From Bolinopsis microptera (lineage: Eukaryota > Ctenophora > Tentaculata > Lobata > Bolinopsidae): a DNA stretch of 64,000 bases. This document shows positions 9,777 through 24,744 of this stretch, one piece after another; within the stretch, counting starts at the first letter, position 1; the number at the start of each line of letters is the position of its first letter. A program made the position numbers and the translations under genes. The stretch covers positions 9,340,902 through 9,404,901 of the forward strand of contig NC_087076.1 in NCBI RefSeq assembly GCF_026151205.1, read 5' to 3'. Under the pieces are notes generated by a model. That model saw nothing but the letters and a program-made list of their open reading frames with translations, was not told the origin of the DNA and searched no databases.

Positions 9777-10572
9777 AACTCTGTCATATTGACCAACTGC
9801 TTAAATCGCAGTCACACACTAATTTTCCTTACCTACCACCTACACCCTTTTGATCACTGATTGGTCACTGGTGATCAAAATTTCAGTCTGAGTCAATATG
9901 GCGAAATTTCGGTCGAGGGGATAAAACGTCAAAAAAGCTATTTTCAAACATGATCTTCCAAAATCTCTTTTTCATAGTTAAATCCGTGCATTGCATATAA
10001 TTGGTGCAGCAAATAATTTTTTTAATTTTGATGATTTTCCGCGTATCAAAGCTTTCTTCGGGAATAAAACTTTTAATACCTCAATCGTGTCTTTCACCTG
10101 TAGGCTGTATTATCCCCCGGCCGGGGGCAATTAGATTTAAATTGTCTATTGTTAATGGACTAGTCTGGCACTTCGTAGCACTTGCCTCGGGCCGCTTTCG
10201 AGAAAAAAAGTGGCGCGCGCTATACTCCGAAAAAATTTAGAAAAGTAACATCTGTCAAAATTTAAACTGTCCAATTCTGTGTACATTTGTAAATTGTAAA
10301 TGCTGATTTTAATTTTAATGGTAAATATATTTATAGTTAAGGTGCACAAATTTGGACTTCAAATTTTTATATTATCTTCACGATTACTGATTACTGATTA
10401 CTTTACGCCACTGAATGAAACAAATACGTTTTATTTTTCATTCCTTTAATCATAAATAAATTAATAAGAGCTTAAACCACAAATTAGTTAAAACTTTATT
10501 TGGTAGTTAGTATTTTTATTATGGAAAGTGGCTGAATTTAGTATAGTTAGACAAGGTCAGTTTCTCTATTGT
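9777..10572. other. Intergenic stretch without a gene
   Basis: AT-rich with one GC-rich patch at 10175-10235 (GGGCCGCTTTCGAGAAAAAAA, GTGGCGCGCGC) that resembles 5200-5270 inside the TTAA element. No coding support. Confidence 0.5.
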
Positions 10573-10959
10573 TAGTTAGGGCAAGAATTGCTGTTTATGG
10601 GTCAATCTGTGAACAAACTCGTAACAAAGGTTTGTCTACAGGAATGTGTTGTCCATAGTCCCAGGAACCACAAAAAACCCGTCCAGCTGAAACTTTTGGG
10701 CAAAAATTTTTATAGTAATTTTTCTCCAGGAACCCATACGCCCCACCCCTAATATTGGTTATTCGGCTCCCGAAGGTCTTGAGATCTCCATAGGGGGTGC
10801 AAAATGACCGCAATGGCCACATCATGGCAGGCGAATGATAGTTTTAGAACGATTGGAGCTTTATTTTTCGAAATAAATGGAATTTTTCGAAATTTTTCGA
10901 AATTTTATTGAAATTTCGAAAAAAATACACCAAATTATTTTTAACGCTTATTTCAAATC
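10573..10959 (+). repeat. Left terminal inverted repeat of the Academ-like element
   Basis: Pairs with 13832-14209 in inverse orientation. The inner end carries repeated TTTCGAAATTTTTCGAAA words; the outer end carries GTTAGGGCAAGA. Confidence 0.9.
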
Positions 10960-11052
10960 TATTTAAAAACTCATCTACAAATAACAAATACAGTTAATCT
11001 AAAATGTGTATTCTCAGTAAATACCAAGACAATTATTGATACACAGTTAATA

Positions 11053-13812
11053 TTAATCAAAATTCGCTTGTTCTTCAGGTTCATCATGTCTAATGTTTGT
11101 GCAGTTCATACCATGGCATCGTCCACAAGCTGGCAAACAATTAAAGCCATATTTTCTACATGAACGTCTGAAAGTCAAACAGGCCTATTCCACATCGACA
11201 GAACAGTTACAACATATAAGGTTCAAAATAGACTCTGGAGCAATTATAGCTTTTGTTGCAACTGGTTCGTAAGTGCCACCAGGAGCCAATTTCCAGCCGT
11301 AGTCAAGGGGATTCAGACTGTCAGCGTTAAGCATGACCCAGTTATAGTACTGTAAGTAAGCTCTAAGGATGTGCTCCGTTGCTGAAGCTATTGTTGGAGG
11401 TACCCTATTCGGATTGAGACTCTTTTTCGCTACCATCCTATTGTATGCTAGGAATCTCAAAGCAGAAAGAGTCTTTTTCTTGTCACCATAAATGTACTGC
11501 AAAAAACAGAGGCCTGCCTCAATAATCTTTTCTTTTGATTCTCTCACCGAAAGTAATGTTGCCAACTGACCTTGCTCATTAAAGGTGAGAGCTTTCTTTA
11601 GCACTTTAACCTTGCTAAAACCAAACAGTCCACTGACGCTATCACAAATACTATGAATTAGAAGAAGTATCTCCTTTTCTTTATGATCTAGATGACTTGA
11701 TATTTCTTTGATTGAATATGTACCCTTCTTCGTTGTTAGATAAATATCATTGTGATGGTCACTGTTGAAATGATGTACTAATAGACTTGAACTATATCGG
11801 TATCCCCTGCTTTCAATTCAACATCGCCAAGGAATGACATTTCCAATGTTTTCTTTGCAATTAAAGTATCAGCATCGTTACAAGCTCTGATCACTTCAAT
11901 ACCATTTACAGTAAAAATGCTTGAGATAAGGTCGATCAGTTCTTTTTTGTTATTTTTGTTGCTCAGAAATGTTGTTTTGGTGACAGTACAAAAGGTGGAT
12001 TTCTTTACAGCAATATTAGCACAGAACGCTTTAACTCTCCTCTTGTGCTCGTGATCTTTAGTAGAAGGCTCATATTCATCAAAAATCACAGTAACTTCCC
12101 TATTTTTAGGGATAAGCTTCAAGTACTCCATTGCTTAGTTGGTGAATTAGCCAACCTCCATCAATGACTAGTGGGATCGTGAAGCTGCAAGATTTAAGTG
12201 TAGATTGGTTTATACCAAGAGCAGCCTTATTAGATTTCCTCATCATCTGATATTGATCAAATAAGCTCATCGGCACCACAGTTAACTCGTATGTTAGGCA
12301 TTCCTCTATTGAAGTCTCTCTATCAGCAACCAAGACTTAACGGTTAAAACACTTCAACGGATCGACTGCAACGCTTTTATTATTCACTTTAACCTGCTTT
12401 CTTAGTTGTGTCAAGTTCTTTGCTTTACCTTTGATACTTATCTTATCGATGAATGTCAACCCATCTAGCTCACGTTGAAGGACAGCCCCAACGGCCAAAC
12501 ATTCCTCGGGATTCACCTCATCGTTCCCAGGCTGTGATATAAGACCAGTCGAAAAAGATATTAACTTAGTCTTATCTTCGGATTCTGTAATGTCGACAGT
12601 AACTTTAAACCAAGTTAATAATTTTCCAAATACATCACAGTTTTTCTTGATTGATGACTTGGTAAGATCTGCATCTGAGTGGATGGCAGCTTTAGTTGGT
12701 ACTCCTCGCTTCGATGAATTAGCTAATGAATCTCTAAAAGACTGATTTATTAAAGCCATCTGATTCAGGGTGGCCACCCATAACTTGTGAGCGGACTCAC
12801 GATTACGCATCCTTCCACTTGTTAATCCACCACTAAATTTAGCTGCCCTCATAAGACTCTGCTCTATGGAGAGGTCAGTCCACACCCCGGCCCACTCGTG
12901 GTTGTTGTAACAAACCGTGTGAAGCCCAGTTACTTTAAAGGTCTTTAAAAGCGCCTCATACTTGACTTTAAAAATAGCATCCTGCTCCAAATACAGTCTT
13001 AAAGCTTTTGCATATTTATATTTTTAACTTGGGGTGTAAATATTTTTAGGGTTTTTATTTTTTAAATTTCAGATCTTTCATACTATTTGTTACTAAAATG
13101 CTCATTGTAGCCTATAATATTTAGATTTTCATCATCATCATCATACTGTCCCCTTCCAGCTGCTGCAAAGTAGGGCAGCATCAAAGCTACTGCTGATAAA
13201 TGCATATTGTAGTCGTGCAACCTCTCTGCTCTTATGAAGTCCTTTACTAGTGTTATCATGTTGTGGTAAGTAACCCATAGAGCTGCTGTTCTACTGTTGG
13301 AAAAAAGGTTCTTTAGAAGCAGAGTTATTCTCTCTGATAGATCCTGAATAGATTTAGTCTTAAAGTTAACACCTACATTTTCGTTCACACATTTGTTGAT
13401 GTAACCTTCCAAGTCTACTAGTTCATCGTCGTAAACTTCTTCCTCTATAATGAAACAACAAAGAGCGGCGTCGATCAGAAAGTGGGCTCTCAACGCTTTA
13501 TAGTAAGATCCTCCATCCGATATATGCGTGACGTCTCCAGGATACACGAGTTTGATGAGCTCCTCTAAACCCGAGTCTGCCATTATATAGCCTATGCAGC
13601 CAAGAAAACTCGTGAGAGTGTGGAAGCCCCCAACCCTGACCACAATAGGCATCCCAGTTTCCAGTACTATTCAGGTGGCCTTAATCCACAATGGCAAATC
13701 GAATGTGATTATCATCGGCTCACTGTAGGATAACTTAAGACATTCAACCAGAGTAGTATGTACCGTCGAATAGCTGTCTGGGGGTTGGTCAATAATCTGT
13801 TGTTTGTTAGTT
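11053..13812 (-). pseudogene. Broken transposon gene: conserved protein with XPG/FEN-like nuclease and Cys-rich tail
   Basis: Reading down the minus strand, collinear blocks are split by frameshifts and stops. Block 1 (to ~13680) has FDLPLWIKA. Block 2 (13652-13083) has RVGGFHTLTSFLGCIGYIM and ends near MLPYFAAAGRGQY. Block 3 (12990-12337) has WAGVWTDLSIEQSLMRA and GGLTSGRMRNRE and ends at an in-frame TAA. Block 4 (12333-12106) has VIDGGWLIHQ. Block 5 (12131-11778) has VTVIFDEYEPSTKDHEHKRR, DADTLIAKK and GDTDIVQVY. Block 6 (~11755-11185) has DIYLTTKKGTYSI and ends at a TAG. It continues in frame to 11053 with the Cys-rich SCRKYGFNCLPACGRCHGMN. The spaced acidic motifs resemble an XPG/FEN nuclease core. 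The order matches a protein family recurrent in invertebrate genomes. At least five lesions show it is dead. The true 5' start is not visible. Confidence 0.72.
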
Positions 13813-13831
13813 AACCTTGATATCCCGAGTA

Positions 13832-14209
13832 AGATTTGAAATAAGCGTTCAAAATAATTTGGTGTATTTTTTTCGAAATTTCAATAAAATTGAGAAAAAT
13901 TTCGAAAAATTCCATTTATTTCGAAAAATAAAGCCCCAATCGTTCTGAAACTATCATTCGCCTGCCATAATGTGGCCATTGCGGTCATTTTGCACCCCCT
14001 ATGGAGATATCAAGACCTCCGGGAGCCGAATAACCAATATTAGGGGTGGGGCGTATGGGTTCCTGGAGAAAAATTACTATAAAAATTTTTGCCCAAAAGT
14101 TTCAGCTGGACGGGTTTTTTGTGGTTCCTGGGACTATGGACAACACATTCCAGTAGACAAACCTTTGTTACGAATTTGTTCACAGAAAAATCAACTCTTG
14201 CCCTAACTA
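13832..14209 (-). repeat. Right terminal inverted repeat of the Academ-like element
   Basis: Inverse copy of 10573-10959 with scattered substitutions; ends TCTTGCCCTAACTA. Confidence 0.9.
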
Positions 14210-16720
14210 TGTCCTGGAAAAATGTCTACTTTACAGTAGGCAATGCTGAGTGGCAGGAACGAGGGACCAAAATGCTTGGGGCTAACAATGGTCCATTTAC
14301 AAACCACTTCAGACATGGCAATGATGTCATTTATGCTTAATTCGTCTGATTCGTCTATTTTTCCGATTTTGCTGACTGTTTCTTTAGATCTGTTTCGGTC
14401 TTTCGTGGCAGTTCCCACATCTGCTGGTTGAGAATGCTCAACATAACATACATGATGCTTGACTGCTTTATTGACCCGGGCAGGACCCGGGGGCAGACAT
14501 CCCAACACCAGTGCGTTGGGACATAGTGTTGGTCTTTTTTTTTTTTTTTTTTCTTTTTTTTTAGGTCGAGGGCGCTCACTCTACCTCCCCGGATTAGCAA
14601 GGAGGCTACGTCCGCCTTGTGGCTAACGTCTGATGGAGCTCCTTTGGACTGCAGGCTTTGTACCGTCTGCTCTGCTTGGCATGGGGTTCGCAGAGCCCGG
14701 TACGTCCAAAAGACATAACATTGTTATGACCCGGTGGATCGGCGATGACCCTAAGGTTATCTGCCATAATGATCCGTCATCGAGAGACTCCATAGAACCC
14801 GTAAGGAGTCAGGTGTCGAAACACCCTCCCGGAAAAGGTAGTGCGTTACTTCGAGGAACTACCACCGCATTATGCTAGCGGGCCTGCCCTGGTGATCCTC
14901 GAGGTTGTGTCATGCTTTTAGTATTTAGGAGGATCGAGTTGAGATGATATTAAACTCGAACCCTGGTGTGTTGTTCCTTTGGTTTATCTTTGGTTTCACG
15001 TATTTATCTTTTGACATCCCTTTGTTTCAGATTGTTTTGTTATGCTGCGCGCGGCTGTCACGCGCTCTCGTGGAGTGCTGATTTTGGTCCTTTGTATAAA
15101 AGTTTGCCTTGGCGCTTTCCAGACTCTTCCTGTTGTAGAGCGCTCACTTTGGAGTTTTAGTGATATTCCGTGGTTGTACATGGTTTTGCGGCTGGTTCAA
15201 TAATGTCATTTTTCCATGACTGGATGGGTTATTTTGTCCACTTTCCGTGGCGGAATAGAGAGTGCCAGTCTCTGTGTTTGAACTGCTGATGTGATTGAGT
15301 GAGTGAGATGCTGCATTGCTACTGGCTGACTCGCCAGCAGCAATGCAAGTCCAAGAAGAAAGAAGGAGAGACACTGTCCGTTCTCTGGGTAAGCCACCAC
15401 CGACAGTGCTCCCACTTCTGTGGGGCTGAGGGTGTTGGCTCCAAGAACCAGCCGTGAGCGAACAGCGCCTGACTCCCTCTATGGTTAACTTGAGAATAAT
15501 AGGACTATGTCATTCTCCAGGCCAATCCGTTCAGTAACCAGCTGACCCAGCACCACCTCTGATGGAAGATGTGGTTCGGATTGGACTTCGCTAGGATTTG
15601 TCAGTTTTTCTGTAGACACTAATGCTCCCTCGAGGAAAGACATGAGCCCCGGCGAAATTGACCAAAAACGCGACAAGGATTCTCACCCTGGATAGTGTTG
15701 GTCTGTTTCAGGATGTGTTAGTTCCCAGAGAAGCCGCCATCTCCTCTACTGCTTTAGCCCAGCGGCAGCATGAGCATGAGCCCTGGTTTCCTGCCACATT
15801 TGTACCTCCGAAAGTACAGAAAGGTGGTAGATTTCGGGGTCCAGGATCCTCCCTCTTTATTCTTTAAGGTGTTATCAGTTCTCTGAGATGTTTGCAGAGT
15901 CTTTGTTTTATAGTCTTTCTAGTTGGCTAAGTCATGGAAAGATTCATTTTGTTCTCAAAGAAATTCTACCCTCCTAATGAATGCTTTTTGGGTGCTGCTT
16001 TTTGTTGATATCAGAATATATATATATCACTCCGCTATATCTGTATGCTTATAAACAGCAAAGACTGGGGACCCAGGTTTTATTGAATATAATAAAATAA
16101 GTCATCACGGATCAGGAAATTGAGTGGCCATCCACAAAAGAAAAACGGCTGCATTTCTTGTTATTGATTTCCAGGGCTCATAATTGATAGCTTTCTATAC
16201 AGTAGCATCAGAGTTTTCATATCTGCTGTCTTTGACTCTAAGAAGCGTGCTCGAGTGTTTGCATTTGTGACTTCCGCATCTTTCTTGAGTTTTTTGCCAT
16301 TGTCAATGAGGGATCCTGAGTCTGGCCTCCAATGATGAGAGAGTTCGATTTTCACCATTTCTCTTTCTAATTTGATGACTCAACGGCTTCTACCATGGCA
16401 TTCAAACTGAGAGGGAGTGTTTCAATGTTACAGAGACTCTACTTATTTTGTCCTATTGAATTTAAGTTAATTTAGTAAATTCAATGTGTAGCTTTTGATA
16501 AATCAAATATCTCTTCAAGCCACAGTCCACAATCCACATTACATACTCTATTTATCATTTATCTTTTGATGATAATATTATTATTTAAAACATTTTCGAT
16601 CTTTACTTTCACTGTATAGAAATGATGTGTATTGCTGCAGTTAAAACTTGAAACTTTCATTAATCTTACACACTATTTACTATATTGTATATTAGGTGTG
16701 TCCAATCTTTTGAGGCAATC
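14210..16720. other. Gene-free stretch with a GC-richer repeat-like block
   Basis: 14534-14562 is a T-rich tract. From about 14563 to 15870 the base composition is clearly higher in GC than the surroundings. The open frames are short and shadowed on both strands, without a recognisable protein. One minus-strand frame at 15206-15415 has a hydrophobic leader-like segment (FFLLGLALLLA), but no partner exon could be found. The block could be the untranslated or leader part of a retroelement, which is unproven. 16018-16026 is a short TATATATA run. Confidence 0.4.
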
Positions 16721-17879
16721 ATGACCACAGCAGCAGTACCCACAAACCCAAAAAGTCAAATGGCTGAGGCATATGTTCAGAAGCACAGAATTCCAGAACT
16801 CTTTGAGAACATGACAGCTGCCCTCATTCATTCCCAGCCAGGTTAAAGGAGCTTAAATTATCGAAATGTTTTTTTAAAAATATTTAAGATTTAATGAAGT
16901 ATTTTTTAATATGGAGTTCTCTATAATTTGTGAAAGGATAATGGCACTATTTAAATAGTACATAATATAAACTTTATGAGCTGGGCTTTGACTCTGAAAA
17001 ATTACACTCTTGCAATCCATACAAGTTATAGTAGGTTATTACTCCTTCTGCTAATTTTATTCTAAAATATTTCTTTTTAAATGAATTGAATGTTTGTCAG
17101 AAAACGCCAAGAAGTTCATGATAAAGTACTTGGAGACATTGAAAGAGTACAGAGACGAGAAGGGAGACTACCCCGCCATGTTCACCGATGCCAACATGAC
17201 TGCTGTGTTTGGGATGCTGGATGTCACTAACAAGGGCTACATCAGCATGGAACAGTATAGAAGTGGTACGTTATAACGTTTTGTTAATAACCAGCTAATA
17301 GATGATATTAGTTTAGTTAGTAAATCGAAATTGACAATAGCATGATTTTTGAAAGCAACCGAACCGAATTATTTCCCTAGCAAATCTCTATTAATTTGTG
17401 ATAGTTGTTCATTCAGCACATGACTATTTTACAAGACATCTCATCCCAATAAGCTGCGCTTATCATAGTAATAAAACTTTATATCCTCAGCTCTGAAGAC
17501 ACTAGGAGTGAAGAAATATAATGCTCGACCTGATGGGTGTGAGAAAGATCAGATAAACCTGCCAACCTTCATGACTGAAGCGTGAGTACTGAATATTTCT
17601 TTAAAGTCGAGTTATACACTTCCTTAATTAAAATAAAGTTATCTATATTTCCCATATTTGTGAATTGGCAGAAAAGATTCTTTCATATTTGCAACTTAAA
17701 CTCATCGCTGAGACAAAAACTTATGCCTCATGTTCTCGCATCAACATTTATGACACAAATTGCTTCATTTTAGGGAAGAGGCTGCAATAACTTCTATAAT
17801 GAGTTCACAGCCATTTTCCAAAGCATTTCCCGAACTAGAGGTTGTACCCAATTGTTGCCCACGTGCAGTTTCCGTTTGA
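16721..17879 (+). CDS. EFCAB10: EF-hand calcium-binding domain protein 10 (EFCAB10) orthologue, four exons
   Basis: Exons 16721-16841, 17101-17265, 17491-17581 and 17774-17879 join with phases 1, 1 and 2 across GT-AG introns and yield about 160 residues. The N-terminus (AEAYVQKHRIPELFENMTAA) has the dimerisation-helix pattern of EFCAB10 and RIIa-like proteins: YxxKHxIxELFxNMT. The middle gives KFMIKYLETLKEYR, then a single degenerate EF-hand-like segment with FGMLDVTNKGYISMEQYRSG, in which DVTNKGYIS is the calcium loop. The tail has LGVKKYNARPDG and ends VPNCCPRAVSV before TGA. Human EFCAB10 is a small protein of similar layout, linked to ciliary or flagellar proteins by its family traits. 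The start is the first ATG after an AT-rich leader. All splice sites are canonical, so the gene looks intact. Confidence 0.9.
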
Positions 17880-17955
17880 ATGTATCATGTCTTTCAGCAT
17901 TGCATTGAGATCAATCTCTAGATTGATTCTGAACATGAAACCTTTCTGCTCTTCA

Positions 17956-17961
17956 AATAAA
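17956..17961 (+). promoter_or_regulatory. Polyadenylation signal AATAAA of EFCAB10
   Basis: A canonical hexamer lies 77 bp after the stop codon, followed by AT-rich sequence with T-runs. Confidence 0.7.
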
Positions 17962-18253
17962 CGTTTTTCAGCAAATTAAAATTATTGTAATTAAGTTGCA
18001 TTTGTTTAAGTAGTTGTTATATATTATGAATGTCATGTTAATTGTTGCTGAACCTAAAATTGCTGGAAATTTGGAATCTTCTCGAAATGTTAATAATCGC
18101 GACGATTAGATCGTCATATCTGATTCGATTCGGTGATCCCCATTCCCAAGTATGTGGCATTGAATGAAACCTATGAACCTTTGAATGTTATGAAATATAT
18201 ACATGACGAGCAGGGATAGAATTATATGAAATTTGAATGAAGATCGATTTAAA

Positions 18254-18640
18254 CACCCTACGCGCGTGGGGTGGACTCCTGGGGTGGACTTTTATTCAGC
18301 GCGTATTTTGTAGCCTGTTCAACTTGACGTTTTGATTCGTTACTATCTCAATGTCACAGATACACAGAATGTGAGGTGATCATCTTAAAGAGAAACGTCT
18401 CAGCTTTCACCTGGTGTAAAGTTTATCTTTGTACTCAAAATATAGCTCGCTCAGTGTGCAATAGAAGTTGACAATACAATAACCACGTCTGCGACCGGTC
18501 GTCAGATACCGGAGTGTTGCACAAAATTGGGTCCCTAAATTAAAATTCTATGACACAGTTACCATGCAGAAATGTCTGGAGTAACATTTGGTGAAAATTT
18601 GAAGGGTCTACTGTAAATATTGCAAAAGTTATTGAAAACA
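18254..18640 (+). repeat. Left inverted arm of the 5.2-kb segment
   Basis: Pairs with 23050-23430 in inverse orientation over roughly 380 bp with few differences in the outer 330 bp. An additional GGGTGGACTC word at 18702-18711 echoes the arm sequence. Confidence 0.9.
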
Positions 18641-19638
18641 AACTAGCTTAATCAGAAGTTTTTGGGAAAATTTCAAATTTTGTACGTAGTGGGGTCTACA
18701 GGGGTGGACTCTTGCGGCGCGCATCTGACGGAGTGGCTTTTTCAACAGCCGTCAGTACGGCCAATATCAGAGCACAAATTATTGTGAGTAAGACCTTAAT
18801 GATCAGCTATGAACCCCTCACTAGAGTAGTAACCGTATCTAAAAACAAGGAAATGTTATTCCGTCAAAGCTCAAATTTTTTACTCTTCTCAGTGCAGTTA
18901 GTGTTACTATGAATGTACTAGCTAAGTATCGTTGATCGTAGCTGCATTACACAGTAGAAAGTAACCAAGGAAGACTGCTGATTAACGAAGCAATTTCAAC
19001 GTGAACAGTTCCAAAATACATAATCATGGCGACGATAGTTCAACTTGAACCTTTATAGTTTTTACAGTCTAAAATCACAATAAAATCACGTGAACTGCAA
19101 ATCACAAAATCAAATCACTCAAATCTGATAGTCCCGTTACAGTACGCTTTCGTGACAACCTCAACGCTTAAAAAATAAATATTATCCAGTCTTGTGACCA
19201 CCGATGGCCCTAACTCTCCCTTGTCCGCGAGGAGCATCGTTGCGACCATGATGGGGTTTCAGTTCTTTGTTCTTCCCACTCGGCTTCGATAGATCGAATT
19301 GGCTGGAAGTCAATCTATCAGAAAGACCTTTGTCGATCTCAGGGGCGTGGTAAATCGTGGATGTCGGAGTATAAAGCTTCCTGAAAAGATTGAGACATTC
19401 ACTCGGTCTGTTGTAAATATCAAATAGTCCTTGTAGGCAGAGATTTAACTTGTGTTGGGTTTGATAACTAGAGAAGGCGATTTGATATTCATTGATAGTA
19501 TAAGCATTATATAAGCATAAGTGATAAGTTTATATACCCTTTTTATGGTACCTCGAGGCTCGATATCTGTATTCAGTAATCATCACTCAAAATCTACTTA
19601 TTAAATTTATTAACTAAACAAGTTAATGTATTACCGTC

Positions 19639-22142
<2,504 letters not shown>

Positions 22143-23049
22143 TACACCATAACTATCTGCTGTAACAGCAAAAATTAGAATTATGTCGGACATAATTCTA
22201 AAAAATTGGAACATCGTAGTTAATCAGTGTGGTGCTAACAACAGAGAGCGATTTGAACGGTAGGCAATTTCATAAATTCCATTAACGCGGTATAAGGATG
22301 ATTGGAACAGGCTAAAATCTACTATGTAGCATTGATAACTGGCTATATCGCTGCATTAAACGATAAAAGTATTGCTAACTATGGATATTCTAAGTGATCT
22401 AGGCAGAGGGGAACCGGCACAGCCAGATTGCGTTGTCTTCAGTGACTAAGTTTCACGATAGTAAAATTGACCTTATTTATTTTTAAAAAGGATGCACAGT
22501 TCAAGCAATAAATCGATCAGCTGCTCATATGATATTTGCATTTAAAGGAGGGCCCAGTGCAGTGACAAGTAAGTCTGTTAAGGCAACATTTAGTTCTGAG
22601 ATTAGCTGAGTCTTGACAAAGATAAGTTGAGTTTCGAGAAAGTGCACACGGATAAAGTTATCAAGTGAAAATGATAAGACTAAGTTAGGGTCCAGTCAAC
22701 AGAATGGCAGCTGTAACAGAAACAGTTCATTGGATAGGAGAGTAGGGGATTATGACGGAGTGAAGTTTATATAATAGCAGGGCAAACAAAAAACAACTGA
22801 CAGCACTGAGCAAGTGAACTGGAAAATTGAGGAAGGGAAATAACTGTGGTTGTCAGCCCTTTCCGTAGCAATCAGGATTTCCCACGAGATCGATCAGGCA
22901 ATCAGGATTTCCCACGAGACTGCTCCATCCGATGCGCGCACTTTTGTCACGTGACGGCCACGTGACGCTCAAATCGTTGTCACGTGGTACAGAAGGGAGG
23001 TTCCTAGAGCGTTGATCTCGACAAGAGGGAGTTTCTCACGGTTTATCTT

Positions 23050-23430
23050 CAATAACTATCGCTATTTTTATAGTAGAGAGTTGAAACTTTCACCAAATGT
23101 TTCCCTAGACATTTCTGCATGGTAACTGTGTCATAGAATTTTAATTTAGGGACCCAATTTTGTGCAACACTCCGGTATCTGACGACCGGTCGCAGACGTG
23201 GTTATTATATTGTCAACTTCTATTGCACACTGAGCGAGCTATATTTTGAGTACAAAGATAAACTTTACACCAGGTGAAAGCTGAGACGTTTCTCTTTAAG
23301 ATGATCACCTCACATTCTGTGTATCTGTGACATTGAGATAGTAACGAATCAAAACGTCAAGTTGAACAGGCTACAAAATACGCGCTGAATAAAAGTCCAC
23401 CCCAGGAGTCCACCCCACGCGCGTAGGGTG
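23050..23430 (-). repeat. Right inverted arm of the 5.2-kb segment
   Basis: Inverse partner of 18254-18640; ends CGCGCGTAGGGTG next to TTAAA. Confidence 0.9.
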
Positions 23431-23435
23431 TTAAA

Positions 23436-24744
23436 ATAAAGTTGAATGATCCTCGAAATTTCGTATACTGTCGTCAACAACTTATTGTGTAGTAGTAGTT
23501 ACAGTATTGTGTCATGATCAATATGTGACATCTTTAGATCATAGCAAGCAATAATAAAATGGTGCATTCGCTGAACATTGAATGTTTATCTTGCTTATCA
23601 GTAAATAATGACCGTAGTTTAAAACTGGCAGTATCTACAAATATATGATTTGACTCTTTGCTTGCTATGAAAGTAAACTCAGTAGTAGTATACAGTACAG
23701 TAAAAACACAAATCTTTTATTTTGCATGATTCTAAAATCTATGGCAATTTCCCTACCATCTTTTTGCTAAACTTTCGATTAGGTCGATAAAAATCACATA
23801 TATATTCTTACCAAACATTGTTCCATGTTTAACATGATTAAAAATTACCTCGGAAAATGGTAATCATAAACCATTTCTTTCAATCTGGTGAGATGTGCAC
23901 AAAATCATAAAGTCCTAAAAGATGGTAGGGAAAGCTCATCTTAAGTTTTGATAAGATTTTTTATTCTTCTAACAATTTAATGATTTGATTTTACCATGTA
24001 TTCATCAATAAAGTACATTTTTATTCAATGAGTTAACAAGTTTTCACATTTTCAGTAAAGCAGGTTGGAGCTAAGCATCTGCTAACTTCGTGAAACTAAC
24101 TAGATCCTCCCTATTCTACCACACAAGGCTTTAATCTGTCTTGAACCAATCATTTAGGCCTCTATTGCGTGTTTTCGATCACGGCGATCTTTCAGATTTT
24201 TTACAGCACGAATATTAATTATTAATTCGTTTTATTACAATAATATGTGAGATGTGGTTATCACATGGACAGTGTTCTCAAGGACTCAGAGATATTTCGT
24301 GGAAGTTGTCACATTTATATTGTGTCAAAACAACTTTACTTTAAGAAGATTTTTCAGATCAGATACTGTTTGTTCTTAATCCCCAATAATGTAGATAGTC
24401 TATCACGTTATAATATTGTATTATGTAGTATTTAAATGTACATCATATTATGCACCTTTGCTAAAGATTAAATTTAGTGTGCAGGTATTTTTTGGAGTAC
24501 TTAAGTCTTATGAAGTAGTCGCCATTTTCTACGAGACTTTCAAAAAGGTATCATTATTGGAAAAATCTACAAAAATGTTTAGTGTGGGCTTCAATAATTA
24601 AGTTTACTGGACACTATTTACTTTAAATATGTCAAATAATTTAACTTCTTATTGTAAGATTTCACGCTAACATTAAATCGTTCAGATCATGCACGTGATA
24701 TGCTAAACCAGTATTAGGTAAGGAAACAGCTGAAGAGCTTCATC
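23436..24744. other. AT-rich intergenic stretch
   Basis: No coding signal beyond short ORFs, and no repeats of note. Confidence 0.5.

Larger units (their letters stand above)
10573..14209. mobile_element. Academ-like DNA transposon with ~380-bp terminal inverted repeats
   Basis: The left repeat 10573-10959 and right repeat 13832-14209 are inverted copies of each other, starting TAGTTAGGGCAAGA. They are similar enough that both read the same ~70-codon artefact ORF. TGT flanks both ends (10570-10572 and 14210-14212), compatible with the 3-4-bp duplications of Academ but too short to prove. Inside is one broken minus-strand gene (11053-13812) whose text includes an XPG/FEN-like nuclease region and a Cys-rich tail. 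As I recall, the AcademX lineage of Academ transposons encodes an XPG-type nuclease. The superfamily call is inference; the inverted repeats and the gene remains are direct. Confidence 0.7.

Noticed and set aside
10595-10825. 76-codon ORF, repeated at 13970-14206
   Set aside because: It is the terminal inverted repeat of the Academ-like element read in opposite orientations. It has no conserved domain and is best explained by end conservation.
23700-24000. Possible promoter or enhancer in AT-rich DNA
   Set aside because: No element beyond base composition supports it.
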